Assembly (NCBI GenBank): GCA_016933045.1
Contig: JAFGBR010000050.1
Location: 186,001 to 250,000 of the forward strand
Length of the DNA: 64,000 nt
Source of the DNA: Marinilabiliaceae bacterium
GTDB taxonomy: Bacteria; Bacteroidota; Bacteroidia; Bacteroidales; Marinilabiliaceae
Direction of reading: 5' to 3'
This document shows, piece after piece, positions 55,772-64,000 of this stretch (the first letter of the stretch is position 1; every line of letters starts with the position of its first letter). The notes beneath the pieces were generated by a model. That model saw only the letters and a list, made by a program, of their open reading frames with translations. It was not told the DNA's origin and searched no databases. Made by a program: the position numbers and the translations under genes.

Positions 55772-57124
55772 TTATAACTGATTAGCCATTTTAGGTATAT
55801 CTACCCCATTGAAATTTCCGGATGTCATAATAAGCAAACTTTTATTTTTCCAATTTTCTAATTTCAACTTTTCAATTAGATGACCTGAATCAGTAAACAC
55901 CTCAATATTTGGATGATCGAAAGCCTTTATAACATCTTCAATTGAAAAGGGAGGTAATCCTTTATGTTTTACTACATCGTGATTAAAATAAACAATTGCT
56001 TTATCAGCTGCATTCATTGAATGTTTATATTGTGATAGAAAATTTTTATCCAAACTACTAAATGTATGTAATTCCATACAAGCAACAAGTTCTCTACTCT
56101 CAAACTGTTCTTTAACAGCATTTGTAGTAGCCTTTAATTTACTTGGCGAATGAGCAAAATCATAAAAAACAGTTAATTCTTTTTCATTACGCAATACTTG
56201 TAAACGACGTGCAGCTCCTTTAAACGATGCTATTTGTTGTAAAAATTTACTCCCCGAAATTCCAAGCTCTCCACAAGCAATCATGGCTGCACATAAGTTT
56301 TCAACATTATGCTTCCCGAAAATATTTAACAAATGATGTTTACCCTTATATTCAACAACTACATTATTCTCCTCTTTACGATATGGTATAAGTTCGTATG
56401 GTTTCAGATTCAATCGTTTCTTATGCTTTTGTGCCATTTTATTTAACACAACATCATTCTTATAGTAAATCAGTGTTCCCCCATCTATAATCGATTCAAT
56501 AAATAATTCAAACTGCTTCTTATAATCTTTAAGTGTAGGAAAAACATTAATATGATCCCAAGCGATACCTGTTATTATAGCAACATGTGGTTTATACCAA
56601 AGAAATTTTGGACGTAAATCAATTGGTGAAGATAAATACTCATCTCCTTCGAATACTGCTATTTTACTCTTCTTAGATAAATTTACCATGGTATTAAACC
56701 CTTCGAGCTGAGCCCCAACCATAAAATCGAAATCACTATTCAACTGATTTAGAACATGCATAATCATTGAGGTTACAGTTGTTTTTCCATGACTTCCACC
56801 AACAACAACACGAAATTTTTCACTGGTTTGAGTAAATAAGTATTCGGGGTAAGAATATACCTTCAATCCAAGTTCCTGGGCTTTTATCAACTCCGGATTA
56901 TCAATACGGGCATGCATTCCAAGAATAACTGCATCAATATCATTACCTATTTTTTCGGGAAACCAGCCCCATTTTTCGGGCAATAAATGATATTTATCCA
57001 ATCGGCTCTTCGATGGCTCAAAAATTTCATCATCCGAACCGCTAACTCTGTATCCCTTTTTATGCAGTGCTATTGCCAAATTATGCATTGCACTACCTCC
57101 AATAGCAATAAAATGAACTCTCAT
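55772..57124 (-). CDS. mpl: Murein peptide ligase Mpl
   Basis: 450 residues, Mur ligase family. It reattaches the tripeptide recovered from peptidoglycan to UDP-MurNAc, i.e. recycling. N-terminal MRVHFIAIGGSAMHNLAIAL, ATP-binding GGSHGKTTVTSMIM, EGDEYLSSPIDLRPKFLWYK (which sets Mpl apart from MurC), HINVFPT, GKHNVENLCAAMIACGELGI and C-terminal DFAHSPSKLKATT. E. coli Mpl is of similar length. Stands alone here; not in a murein cluster, but the elongation genes are a few kb away. Confidence 0.9.
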   Translation of the reverse strand: MRVHFIAIGGSAMHNLAIALHKKGYRVSGSDDEIFEPSKSRLDKYHLLPEKWGWFPEKIGNDIDAVILGMHARIDNPELIKAQELGLKVYSYPEYLFTQTSEKFRVVVGGSHGKTTVTSMIMHVLNQLNSDFDFMVGAQLEGFNTMVNLSKKSKIAVFEGDEYLSSPIDLRPKFLWYKPHVAIITGIAWDHINVFPTLKDYKKQFELFIESIIDGGTLIYYKNDVVLNKMAQKHKKRLNLKPYELIPYRKEENNVVVEYKGKHHLLNIFGKHNVENLCAAMIACGELGISGSKFLQQIASFKGAARRLQVLRNEKELTVFYDFAHSPSKLKATTNAVKEQFESRELVACMELHTFSSLDKNFLSQYKHSMNAADKAIVYFNHDVVKHKGLPPFSIEDVIKAFDHPNIEVFTDSGHLIEKLKLENWKNKSLLIMTSGNFNGVDIPKMANQL

Positions 57125-57224
57125 ACCCTCTTTTTAATCTTTTTATACTTAATAAAACCTAATTTAATAAGTTTTTCAACGACATTAAAACATCAAATGA
57201 AAAACAAATAGTTTATTATTCAAA

Positions 57225-57722
57225 TTAGGGTTTTGTATCTATCTTAAATGAAAAATATTTTTGCGAGAAATAGCTAAATATAACTACAATACCTGTAGTT
57301 AATATTTTTGAAGGCGTTGGGTAAATATTAAAATATTCAACAAATAATTTAAGGAATATGTAATTAAGAATAATACTTCCAATAACCGTTAATCCATATC
57401 TGAAAAGCTGTATTCTACCACGTAATTCCGACTCTGTAAAAGTAATGTACTTCGAAAGAAGAAAACCTGTAATAAAAGTTATCGGAAAAGTAAGAAAAAA
57501 TGCAGAAATATGGGGTTTAAGAGTTATTAATCCAAAATCAATCTCACGTTTTCGCACAATAAAATTATAGAATACAAAATACAAAACTATATCAAACGAT
57601 GTGTTTGATCCTCCACAAAAAGCATACTTAAATGTCTGTTCAGGAATAAATTTTCGAAATGGTCTGTAAAACCAATCAATTATTATAATTATTAACCTTT
57701 GTATTGTTGCTATGAGTTTCAA
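57225..57722 (-). CDS. GtrA family membrane protein
   Basis: 165 residues with four membrane helices; motif FKYAFCGGSNTSFDIVLYF near residue 30 and a late Lys/Phe-rich end, as in GtrA/DPMS-type flippase-like proteins (PF04138), often linked to polyprenyl-phosphate sugar transport. No glycosyltransferase sits next to it. 100 bp downstream (in transcript order, upstream in coordinates) is mpl; joint transcription is unclear. Confidence 0.82.
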   Translation of the reverse strand: MKLIATIQRLIIIIIDWFYRPFRKFIPEQTFKYAFCGGSNTSFDIVLYFVFYNFIVRKREIDFGLITLKPHISAFFLTFPITFITGFLLSKYITFTESELRGRIQLFRYGLTVIGSIILNYIFLKLFVEYFNIYPTPSKILTTGIVVIFSYFSQKYFSFKIDTKP

Positions 57723-57846
57723 TAAACTAATCTGAAAAAAATAAACTTTCGATCATTAAAATAACATAAGTATTTTACATACCCGGTTATTTTTTAAGTA
57801 ATAAAACAAAAATATACTTTTTAAACGAAATTTTAAATATAAACAA

Positions 57847-59154
57847 CTAAGCACATGCAAAAAGGTTGTTCATATAATCTTCGAAAAAAAACGCTTCTTT
57901 ATTAAATGCCGGAACTAAGTCATCGTACCACGTTGCATTTTTATCATATTTGGCAAAAAATGGTTTACCAACCCAATCCGGATTACGTCCCTGAATAAAC
58001 TCAAGAACAAAAACTTTTTCATTCCTAATCTCAACCACACCGTTAATTCTTATTTTCCCAGGCATACAGCTCATTACCGGCCCCCTTGCAGTTCGGGCAA
58101 TACCACTAACTTTTTTAATACTACTCCTGTAAATATTCCAGGCATTAGCCAATGAAACACCAAAATAATTGTTAGCACCGGTGTTTCGAGCTACAAACAT
58201 ATAATAAGGTATCAACCCTAAGTTAACCTGCCTTTGCCACATCGACGACCAAATATCATCACTGGTATTAATATGATCAAGCAATGGAGCCTGTGTTCTT
58301 ATTTGAACACCAGTACTCCTTATTCTGGCTATAGCTTTTTCAACTGCCGGTGTAGATAACTCTTGCGGATGATTAAAATGTGCCATAAAAGCAAGTGACT
58401 TACCGGCTTTCTGAACCTTTTCAAATACCCTCAAAATATCATCGGCATCGTTATCGGTTAAAAACCTATACGGCCAAAATGTTAGCGATTTACTACCTAT
58501 TCGAATAGTTCGTAAATGCTGAATATTTGCATTCAATATTTGCGAAATATATTTATCAAGCAAATCAGCACTCATAACAAGTGGATCGCCACCTGTTATT
58601 AATAAATCTGTTATCTCTGTGTGCTCTTTTAAATACTCTATCAGATATTCGCTCTCTTTTAACGCCAGTTTAATCTCTTTATCTCCAATAAACTGTGGCC
58701 ATCTAAAACAAAAACTGCAATATGCATGGCATGTTTGTCCTTGCGATGGAAAAAAAAGCAAAGTCTCTTTATATTTATGTTGAAGACCCATTAACCTCTG
58801 TCCGTTTAAAATAGGAGTGTTATACTCAATCTGTCCGGCTGGATGAGGATTCATTCCCTCACGTATTTTTTTTATTTCTTTTTTAACTTGGTTAATGTCA
58901 GAGTTTTTACTAATGAGATTATTAATACTTTCAAAGTCCTTTTTATGAAGCATCTCTTTTTGAGGGAAATTTAAAATAAACATAGGATCGTTTTCGTAAT
59001 TATCCCAATTTATTAATTCGTTAACAACATAATTATTTGTTTTAAAAGGCAATACCCTGCTAACAATTTCAATTGCATTTAAAACTTCCTTGTTCAATTT
59101 TTTGAATTGCGGTAACTCATTAATGTTTTGTAATGTAAATGCTTTATATCTCAT
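57847..59154 (-). CDS. KamA-family radical SAM aminomutase-like protein
   Basis: 435 residues. Radical SAM cysteines in QTCHAYCSFCFRW (Cys-x3-Cys-x2-Cys), preceded by FPSQG; ITGGDPLVMSADLLDKYISQ; and a C-terminal SCMPGKIRINGVVEI with the position of the PLP lysine, as in lysine 2,3-aminomutases. Family members convert lysine to beta-lysine or act on glutamate. No beta-lysine acetyltransferase or EF-P-modifying gene is next to it, so the substrate is not determined. Spacer of 243 bp before rodA shows no clear structure. Confidence 0.85.
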   Translation of the reverse strand: MRYKAFTLQNINELPQFKKLNKEVLNAIEIVSRVLPFKTNNYVVNELINWDNYENDPMFILNFPQKEMLHKKDFESINNLISKNSDINQVKKEIKKIREGMNPHPAGQIEYNTPILNGQRLMGLQHKYKETLLFFPSQGQTCHAYCSFCFRWPQFIGDKEIKLALKESEYLIEYLKEHTEITDLLITGGDPLVMSADLLDKYISQILNANIQHLRTIRIGSKSLTFWPYRFLTDNDADDILRVFEKVQKAGKSLAFMAHFNHPQELSTPAVEKAIARIRSTGVQIRTQAPLLDHINTSDDIWSSMWQRQVNLGLIPYYMFVARNTGANNYFGVSLANAWNIYRSSIKKVSGIARTARGPVMSCMPGKIRINGVVEIRNEKVFVLEFIQGRNPDWVGKPFFAKYDKNATWYDDLVPAFNKEAFFFEDYMNNLFACA

Positions 59155-59397
59155 TTTTTCCTGTTAATAATTGAAATTTTAATATTTTACAAAAGGTATC
59201 ATAGCAATTTTTCAAATCACTAACCAGTAATCTTAACGTCATAAGCACGATGAAGATATTAGTAATATACGAAAAAAAAGGTCAAAGGGCAATTCAACAT
59301 CTACAACCAATTAAAACCTAAGTTGCTATAGAATTGTAAATAAGCGAATAACAAAAAAACAATCAGGATAAATAAAATGAATCTAAATAATAAATTA

Positions 59398-60819
59398 TTA
59401 TCGAATAAGTTCAGCTCTATTAGTATCAAGTTTTAAAAATGTAAACAACAAAAGTGTAAATCCCCATAATGAAGACCCACCATAACTAAATAACGGTAAT
59501 GGTATACCAATAACAGGAGCCAACCCGATGGTCATTCCAATATTTATTACAAAATGAAAAAAGATTATAAATATAACGCTATAACCATAAATTCTGCTAA
59601 AATCGGAATGTTGCCTTTCTGATAATACAATAAGTCTTAACAATAATAAAACAAATAACAGCACAACTACTGATGTTCCAATAAAACCCCACTCCTCACC
59701 AACAGTACAAAAAATAAAGTCAGTACTCTGTTCCGGCACAAAATTACCTTTAGTTTGAGTACCTTGTAAAAAGCCTTTTCCAATAACACCACCTGACCCA
59801 ATTGCTATCTTAGATTGATTAACATTATATCCGGCGCCAAGAGGGTCTTCCTTAATTCCAAATAAAACCTGAACTCGTGTTAACTGATAATCAGACAAAA
59901 TATTATTAAAAAAATAATCAGCAGTTAACGAAAATGATAAAGCCAACCATAAAACTCCAACCCCAAGAAATAAACTCTTTGCACGCAACTTAAAGCCTTG
60001 ATAAATAAGAAAAACTGTAACACTTGCAATAGTAAAAAAAGCAATTTTTATGTACGATAACGAACTGTTAAAATATTGCTTAATCAAATACAATGAGGCA
60101 AACACTATTAAAGCAATAATAACCGATTTAATTAACGTATTTGCATGCTTATTAGCCAGTAAAAATAATACTAAACAAGCACCTAAAATAATCACAATGG
60201 TAATTGTTGAAAATAATAGTGTTAATATAGTAACAACAGCTGTAATAAACCCAATTACCATTATTACCGGATTTAATCCCTCACGATAAAAAACAAATAC
60301 AAAAACAAAATAAACCAATGCAGATCCTGTATCATTTTGTAAAAAAATAAGCAAAATAGGTATAAGAATTATTAATAGTAACTTACCAACATGAAACCTC
60401 TTTGTAAAAGAAAAACCAAAACGACTCATTGCACGTGCTACCGAAAGTGAAACGGCAAATTTAGTAATTTCGGCAGGTTGCAGCCTAACAGGCCCTATTT
60501 CGAGCCACGCCTTTGCGCCATTAACCTCTTTTCCAAAAAACAAAACAAACAGCAATAAAAACAATGAAAAACCAAAAATAATATAAGCAAATTCAACAAA
60601 AAATTTACTATCGGTTAATGATATTAACCATATAAGTACAACAGACAATCCTATCCAAACTAACTGTTTAAAATATTCCTTATCAGTATCAAAAAAAACA
60701 GGAATTTCAGGATCAAAATTTGCTGCATATAAATTAGTCCATCCAACAATTAACAATAACGAATAAAGGACAACAGCTATCCAATCAAAATTTTTAATAT
60801 TTGTATTATATAACCTCAC
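59398..60819 (-). CDS. rodA: Rod-shape SEDS glycosyltransferase RodA
   Basis: 473 residues with about ten to twelve membrane helices. Polymerises lipid II into glycan strands during elongation, with PBP2 (mrdA). Conserved signature NIGMTIGLAPVIGIPLPLFS followed by YGGSS near the end, and RLQPAEITKFAVSLSVARAM in the middle. Starts 2 bp after the mrdA stop, so the mreC-mreD-mrdA-rodA set is a tight operon with RodA last. Slightly longer than proteobacterial RodA (about 370), as normal in Bacteroidota. Confidence 0.94.
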   Translation of the reverse strand: MRLYNTNIKNFDWIAVVLYSLLLIVGWTNLYAANFDPEIPVFFDTDKEYFKQLVWIGLSVVLIWLISLTDSKFFVEFAYIIFGFSLFLLLFVLFFGKEVNGAKAWLEIGPVRLQPAEITKFAVSLSVARAMSRFGFSFTKRFHVGKLLLIILIPILLIFLQNDTGSALVYFVFVFVFYREGLNPVIMVIGFITAVVTILTLLFSTITIVIILGACLVLFLLANKHANTLIKSVIIALIVFASLYLIKQYFNSSLSYIKIAFFTIASVTVFLIYQGFKLRAKSLFLGVGVLWLALSFSLTADYFFNNILSDYQLTRVQVLFGIKEDPLGAGYNVNQSKIAIGSGGVIGKGFLQGTQTKGNFVPEQSTDFIFCTVGEEWGFIGTSVVVLLFVLLLLRLIVLSERQHSDFSRIYGYSVIFIIFFHFVINIGMTIGLAPVIGIPLPLFSYGGSSLWGFTLLLFTFLKLDTNRAELIR

Positions 60820-60821
60820 AA

Positions 60822-62681
60822 TTAATCTCTTTTGGGTGTTACATTTAACAAATTAGCATTATACATTCGTTCTTCAAGGTACTTCCGATTCGGGTTAACA
60901 CCTCCTTTTAAATATCGTTCAACAAGCAAACTGGCAATAGGTGCTGCATAAGTACTACCAAAACCTGCATTTTCGACATAAACAGCAATTGCAATTTTTG
61001 GATTATACTTGGGCGCAAAAGCTATAAAAATTGAATGATCTTCACCATGAGGATTCTCTGCTGTCCCTGTCTTTCCACAAATAGAAATATCTTTAATTTG
61101 AGCTACACGTGCAGTTCCCCCATCTGTTCCCCAAATTGCTAATTCCATTCCCTCAATTACTGGATTAAAATATGTGGTATCTATACCAGTATCATGTTTT
61201 GTTTTATATTGTTTAGGTACATACTCCTTTTTATTATTCACATCTTTTAAAATATGAGGAGTATAATAAAAACCTCTGTTCCCAATAGCAGCACACATGT
61301 TTGCCATTTGTAACGGAGTAAGTAACAGCTCGCCCTGTCCAATACCAAGTGAACGTACTGTTACCGAGTTCCAAACATTATTATATACCTTGTTATAATA
61401 TGCACTATTAGGAACAAATCCTCTATTTTCGTTGGAAAAATCAACTCCCAATTTATAACCAAGTCCAAAATCGACCAGATAGGTTTTCCATTTATCAAAA
61501 GCCTCCTTAATTGAACTATATTCTGGATTATCTAATATTTTTCGAAAAACAACAGTATAATATGCATTACATGAATGTTGAATTGATGGAGCTAATTTAA
61601 GTGGACTTTTATGACTATGACATCCAACACTCCATCCTCCTCCATGATACCCCATAAAACAAGACACCTCGAATTGCTCTGATATCACACCCTCTTGTAA
61701 TCCAATTAATGCATTGAGCAGTTTAAATGTCGATCCGGGAGGATACAATGCTTGTAACGGCCTGTTAAATAATGGCTTTAACGAATCTTCTGATAACTTT
61801 TGATAATTATCACTTCTTACTCTGCCTATAAGTAATGAAGGATTGTATGCCGGACTCGAAACTAATGCTAATATTTCTCCTGTTGCAGGTTCAATAGCTA
61901 CAATACTTCCAATTTTATTACACATTAATTTTTCGCCATATTGCTGAAGCTCAATATCAAGTGTTAGAGTTATATTCTGGCCAACTACTGCAGCGGTATC
62001 ATATCTGCCATTCCTAAAAGCTCCTTTTTCACGACCATGAACATCGACCAAAACAACTTTAGCACCTTTTTTCCCACGCAGTATTGTTTCATAGGTCTCT
62101 TCTATCCCTGTAATTCCTGCATAATCACCCTGTACATAATATGAATCATTTTTTATCATCTTTTCAGATACCTCATTTATATATCCGAATATATGAGCAG
62201 CATTTGGATACTCATACATTCGAAGTGTCCGTCGTTGAACAAAAAATCCTTTAAACTTGTATAGTTTTTCTTGCAAAATTCCATACTGTAAAGAAGATAC
62301 CTGCTTAATGAAAACCGATGGCCGATAACTGGAAATTTTATTTTTTTTTAAATTACGATGCATCTCATCAAAATACCATTTCAACTCATCAACTGTAATA
62401 CCAAGTGCAAAGGCAAAATCGATAGTATCAAATGGTTCAATTTCACGTGGCACAACCATTATATCGTAAACAGCCTGGTTCGAAACCAAGAGTTTGCCCT
62501 GCCTGTCAAAAATCAAACCACGCGATGGATACTGAATAACTACTCGCTGAGTATTACTTTCGGCCGAAAACTTATACGATGAATCTCGTACCTGAATAGA
62601 ATATAACTTTATCAGGAAAATAATTCCAATTAGAACAATTAGTCCTCTTATAAGAATAGATCTGTTATTGATAGCATCCAC
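60822..62681 (-). CDS. mrdA: Penicillin-binding protein 2 (elongation transpeptidase)
   Basis: 619 residues: an N-terminal membrane anchor (about 8-28), a PBP-dimer domain beginning SNTQRVVIQYPSRGLIFDRQ, and the transpeptidase domain with YPPGSTFKLLNALIG (catalytic Ser of SxxK), SCNAYYTVVF (SxN) and SICGKTGTAENPH (KTG). Crosslinks new peptidoglycan in the lateral wall. Operon with mreD upstream (2 bp) and rodA downstream (2 bp). Confidence 0.95.
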   Translation of the reverse strand: MDAINNRSILIRGLIVLIGIIFLIKLYSIQVRDSSYKFSAESNTQRVVIQYPSRGLIFDRQGKLLVSNQAVYDIMVVPREIEPFDTIDFAFALGITVDELKWYFDEMHRNLKKNKISSYRPSVFIKQVSSLQYGILQEKLYKFKGFFVQRRTLRMYEYPNAAHIFGYINEVSEKMIKNDSYYVQGDYAGITGIEETYETILRGKKGAKVVLVDVHGREKGAFRNGRYDTAAVVGQNITLTLDIELQQYGEKLMCNKIGSIVAIEPATGEILALVSSPAYNPSLLIGRVRSDNYQKLSEDSLKPLFNRPLQALYPPGSTFKLLNALIGLQEGVISEQFEVSCFMGYHGGGWSVGCHSHKSPLKLAPSIQHSCNAYYTVVFRKILDNPEYSSIKEAFDKWKTYLVDFGLGYKLGVDFSNENRGFVPNSAYYNKVYNNVWNSVTVRSLGIGQGELLLTPLQMANMCAAIGNRGFYYTPHILKDVNNKKEYVPKQYKTKHDTGIDTTYFNPVIEGMELAIWGTDGGTARVAQIKDISICGKTGTAENPHGEDHSIFIAFAPKYNPKIAIAVYVENAGFGSTYAAPIASLLVERYLKGGVNPNRKYLEERMYNANLLNVTPKRD

Positions 62682-62683
62682 TA

Positions 62684-63202
62684 CTATCTGATTTTTGTTT
62701 TGGTACCACTAAACATCTGAACAATAAATATCAACAATAGAGATATAACTGAACTCAACACTACCTTAAATAGGGTAGAAAAAAAATTACTAAAAGAAAA
62801 CTCTTCTATAAAAAACAAAACCAAATGATGGCTTAAAGTCATTACTAATGCATATTTCATAAACCAACCCATTCCAAAAACCGAAGGCACAGGCTGTGCA
62901 GTAGACTGATGATCTTCTCGCGGAATAATTGAATTTAAAAAATATGGCCGTATAAATGACATAACCAATGTTGCAGATGTATGCATTCCCGGAGTATTAC
63001 AACTTATATCAATAATTAAACCTGTTACAAATCCCAAAATCAACAAAAACCAACCGGGAATAAATAATGGTAAAGTTATTATGAACGATATATAAATAAA
63101 AGGATTAATAAACCACGAAAGCGGTATGTTATTAATTATTAATACCTGAATTAGTACTAATATTATTAAATTAAAAACATATTTAAGTGAATCATTAATC
63201 AT
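62684..63202 (-). CDS. mreD: Rod-shape-determining protein MreD
   Basis: 172 residues, five or so membrane helices. Little motif conservation in the family, but it is identified by size, topology and its place between mreC and mrdA; the motif GLIIDISCNTPGMHTSATLV is typical of MreD of Bacteroidota. Overlaps the mreC stop by 8 bp. Confidence 0.88.
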   Translation of the reverse strand: MINDSLKYVFNLIILVLIQVLIINNIPLSWFINPFIYISFIITLPLFIPGWFLLILGFVTGLIIDISCNTPGMHTSATLVMSFIRPYFLNSIIPREDHQSTAQPVPSVFGMGWFMKYALVMTLSHHLVLFFIEEFSFSNFFSTLFKVVLSSVISLLLIFIVQMFSGTKTKIR

Positions 63203-64000
63203 TATATGAATTACTTTCTAATTGAATTTTTTCATCTCTATCTTGGTTTTCAACCATCTCAACAAAGGTTATACTCTTAAAATCTACACTTAACTTTACA
63301 AGTATTCTAAAAAAACTATCTCCTTCATCTAATGTCACCTTTTCAACAACTCCAATAGGAATTCCCTCAGGGAATATAGCCGAAAAACCTGATGTTACAA
63401 CAATATCTCCAGGTCGCACAACCGCATGTAAAGGTATTTCATTTAACTGCACATACTGATATGATTTACCATCCCATTCGATAGAACCAAAAAAATTACT
63501 ACCTTCTAGTTTAGCAGATATCTTTAACCTGGTATTTAAAACTGAAATTGCTGTGGAAAAATGCGATGAAGTATTATTAATTATTCCAACAACACCTTCA
63601 GAGCTAATAACTCCCATCTCCTTTTTAATACTATCTTTATTACCTTTATCAATTGTTAAATAATTAAACTTCCCGGTTATAGTATTATTTATAACCTTTC
63701 CCGAACGATAAATATACTGCTTGTATTTTAAGCTATCCTCAACGATTCTCTTGTAATTTGGAGATAATTGAAATGATTCGGGCATACGGCTTTTCAAAAA
63801 AGCATTTTCTTCAGCCAAAACACGATTAGTTTTTCTCAGCGAAAAGTATTCAATAATATTACTTGATCGTTTGTAAAAAAAACTATTAACTGCATTACTC
63901 GAATTAATAAATGATGCCCTCTGGTATGGGTTAAACGAAATAATAAAAATAAAAGCTATAAGCTGCAAAAGAACAAATAGAACAGCAAAATGATGTTGAA
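63195..64000 (-). CDS. mreC: Rod-shape-determining protein MreC, 5' end cut by window edge
   Basis: The frame is open to the right edge; a TTG at 63968 is a codon within the gene, not its start, because upstream codons (HHFAVLFVLL before QLIAFIF) continue the normal membrane helix. Visible: the end of the N-terminal helix, coiled coil (LRKTNRVLAEENAFLKSRM), and two beta-barrel halves (KFNYLTIDKGNKDSIKKEMG, GVISSEGVVGIINNTSSHFS, PGDIVVTSGFSAIFPEGIPI). MreC is the periplasmic scaffold of the elongation machinery and activates PBP2. About 268 residues remain; only the start is missing. Confidence 0.93.
   Translation of the reverse strand, partial: QHHFAVLFVLLQLIAFIFIISFNPYQRASFINSSNAVNSFFYKRSSNIIEYFSLRKTNRVLAEENAFLKSRMPESFQLSPNYKRIVEDSLKYKQYIYRSGKVINNTITGKFNYLTIDKGNKDSIKKEMGVISSEGVVGIINNTSSHFSTAISVLNTRLKISAKLEGSNFFGSIEWDGKSYQYVQLNEIPLHAVVRPGDIVVTSGFSAIFPEGIPIGVVEKVTLDEGDSFFRILVKLSVDFKSITFVEMVENQDRDEKIQLESNSYND

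Noticed and set aside
57807-57814. Minus-strand TATTTTTG before the GtrA gene
   Set aside because: No -33 element at 19-21 bp.
63966-63968. TTG as start of mreC
   Set aside because: The same frame stays open upstream to the window edge with a sequence typical of the MreC membrane helix, so the true start is outside.
1-64000. CRISPR arrays, tRNA or rRNA genes, insertion sequences
   Set aside because: I looked for repeated spacers, the GGTTCGAATCC-like T-arm, and transposase motifs and saw none; a covariance-model and IS search would be needed to exclude degraded ones.

Overview
The window comes from an AT-rich chromosome of the phylum Bacteroidota, most likely a marine or anaerobic member of the Bacteroidales/Marinilabiliales group. 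Evidence: a SusC/SusD pair, several secreted proteins with type IX secretion (T9SS) C-terminal sorting tails, the T9SS component PorQ, Bacteroidota-type promoters (TTG, 19-20 bp, TAnnTTTG), weak ribosome-binding sites and lipoproteins with SCDD-like lipoboxes. No tRNA, rRNA, CRISPR array or intact mobile element was seen.

Layout. 1-1.55 kb: the start of porQ (cut by the left edge) and a cysteine-cluster protein. 2.0-6.1 kb: an unknown coiled protein, then a zinc/manganese ABC importer (znuA, znuC, znuB) with a recognisable promoter, and a lipoprotein. 6.1-9.6 kb: recJ and the lipoate pair lipA-lipB. 9.7-13.2 kb: a five-gene unit on the minus strand with an ECF sigma factor, an anti-sigma-like protein, an adhesin-like protein and two envelope proteins. 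13.4-18.3 kb: lnt, a T9SS cargo protein, then amtB-glnK. 18.7-33.8 kb: an accessory stretch of secreted and signalling genes: a 979-residue multidomain T9SS protein, a pectate lyase with an orphan histidine kinase, a broken Fic gene, an outer-membrane barrel, a paralogous lipoprotein pair, an HExxH protein, and LytTR regulators. 34.1-41.4 kb: susD-susC and two small CarboxypepD-like proteins. 41.5-53.7 kb: a complete branched-chain amino acid operon (ilvD, ilvB, ilvN, ilvC, leuA, leuC, leuD, a second leuA-like gene, leuB). 53.7-59.2 kb: a radical SAM protein, a putative metal exporter, mpl, a GtrA protein and a KamA-family protein. 59.4-64 kb: the cell-elongation cluster mreC-mreD-mrdA-rodA, with mreC cut by the right edge.

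The most striking thing is upstream of ilvD. A consensus promoter (41530-41560) is followed by an 18-codon open frame, MKLYLSLILSLIILVVIS, of which 12 residues are Leu, Ile or Val, and then by three mutually exclusive hairpins ending in a T-run. This is the full architecture of a translation-coupled transcription attenuator controlling the nine-gene ilv-leu operon. Other points of interest: a P-II protein lacking the uridylylated tyrosine and carrying an enlarged B-loop; a duplicated lipoprotein family, one copy next to LytTR regulators; paired G-tracts upstream of the amtB promoter; and a second isopropylmalate/citramalate synthase-like enzyme within the leu genes.
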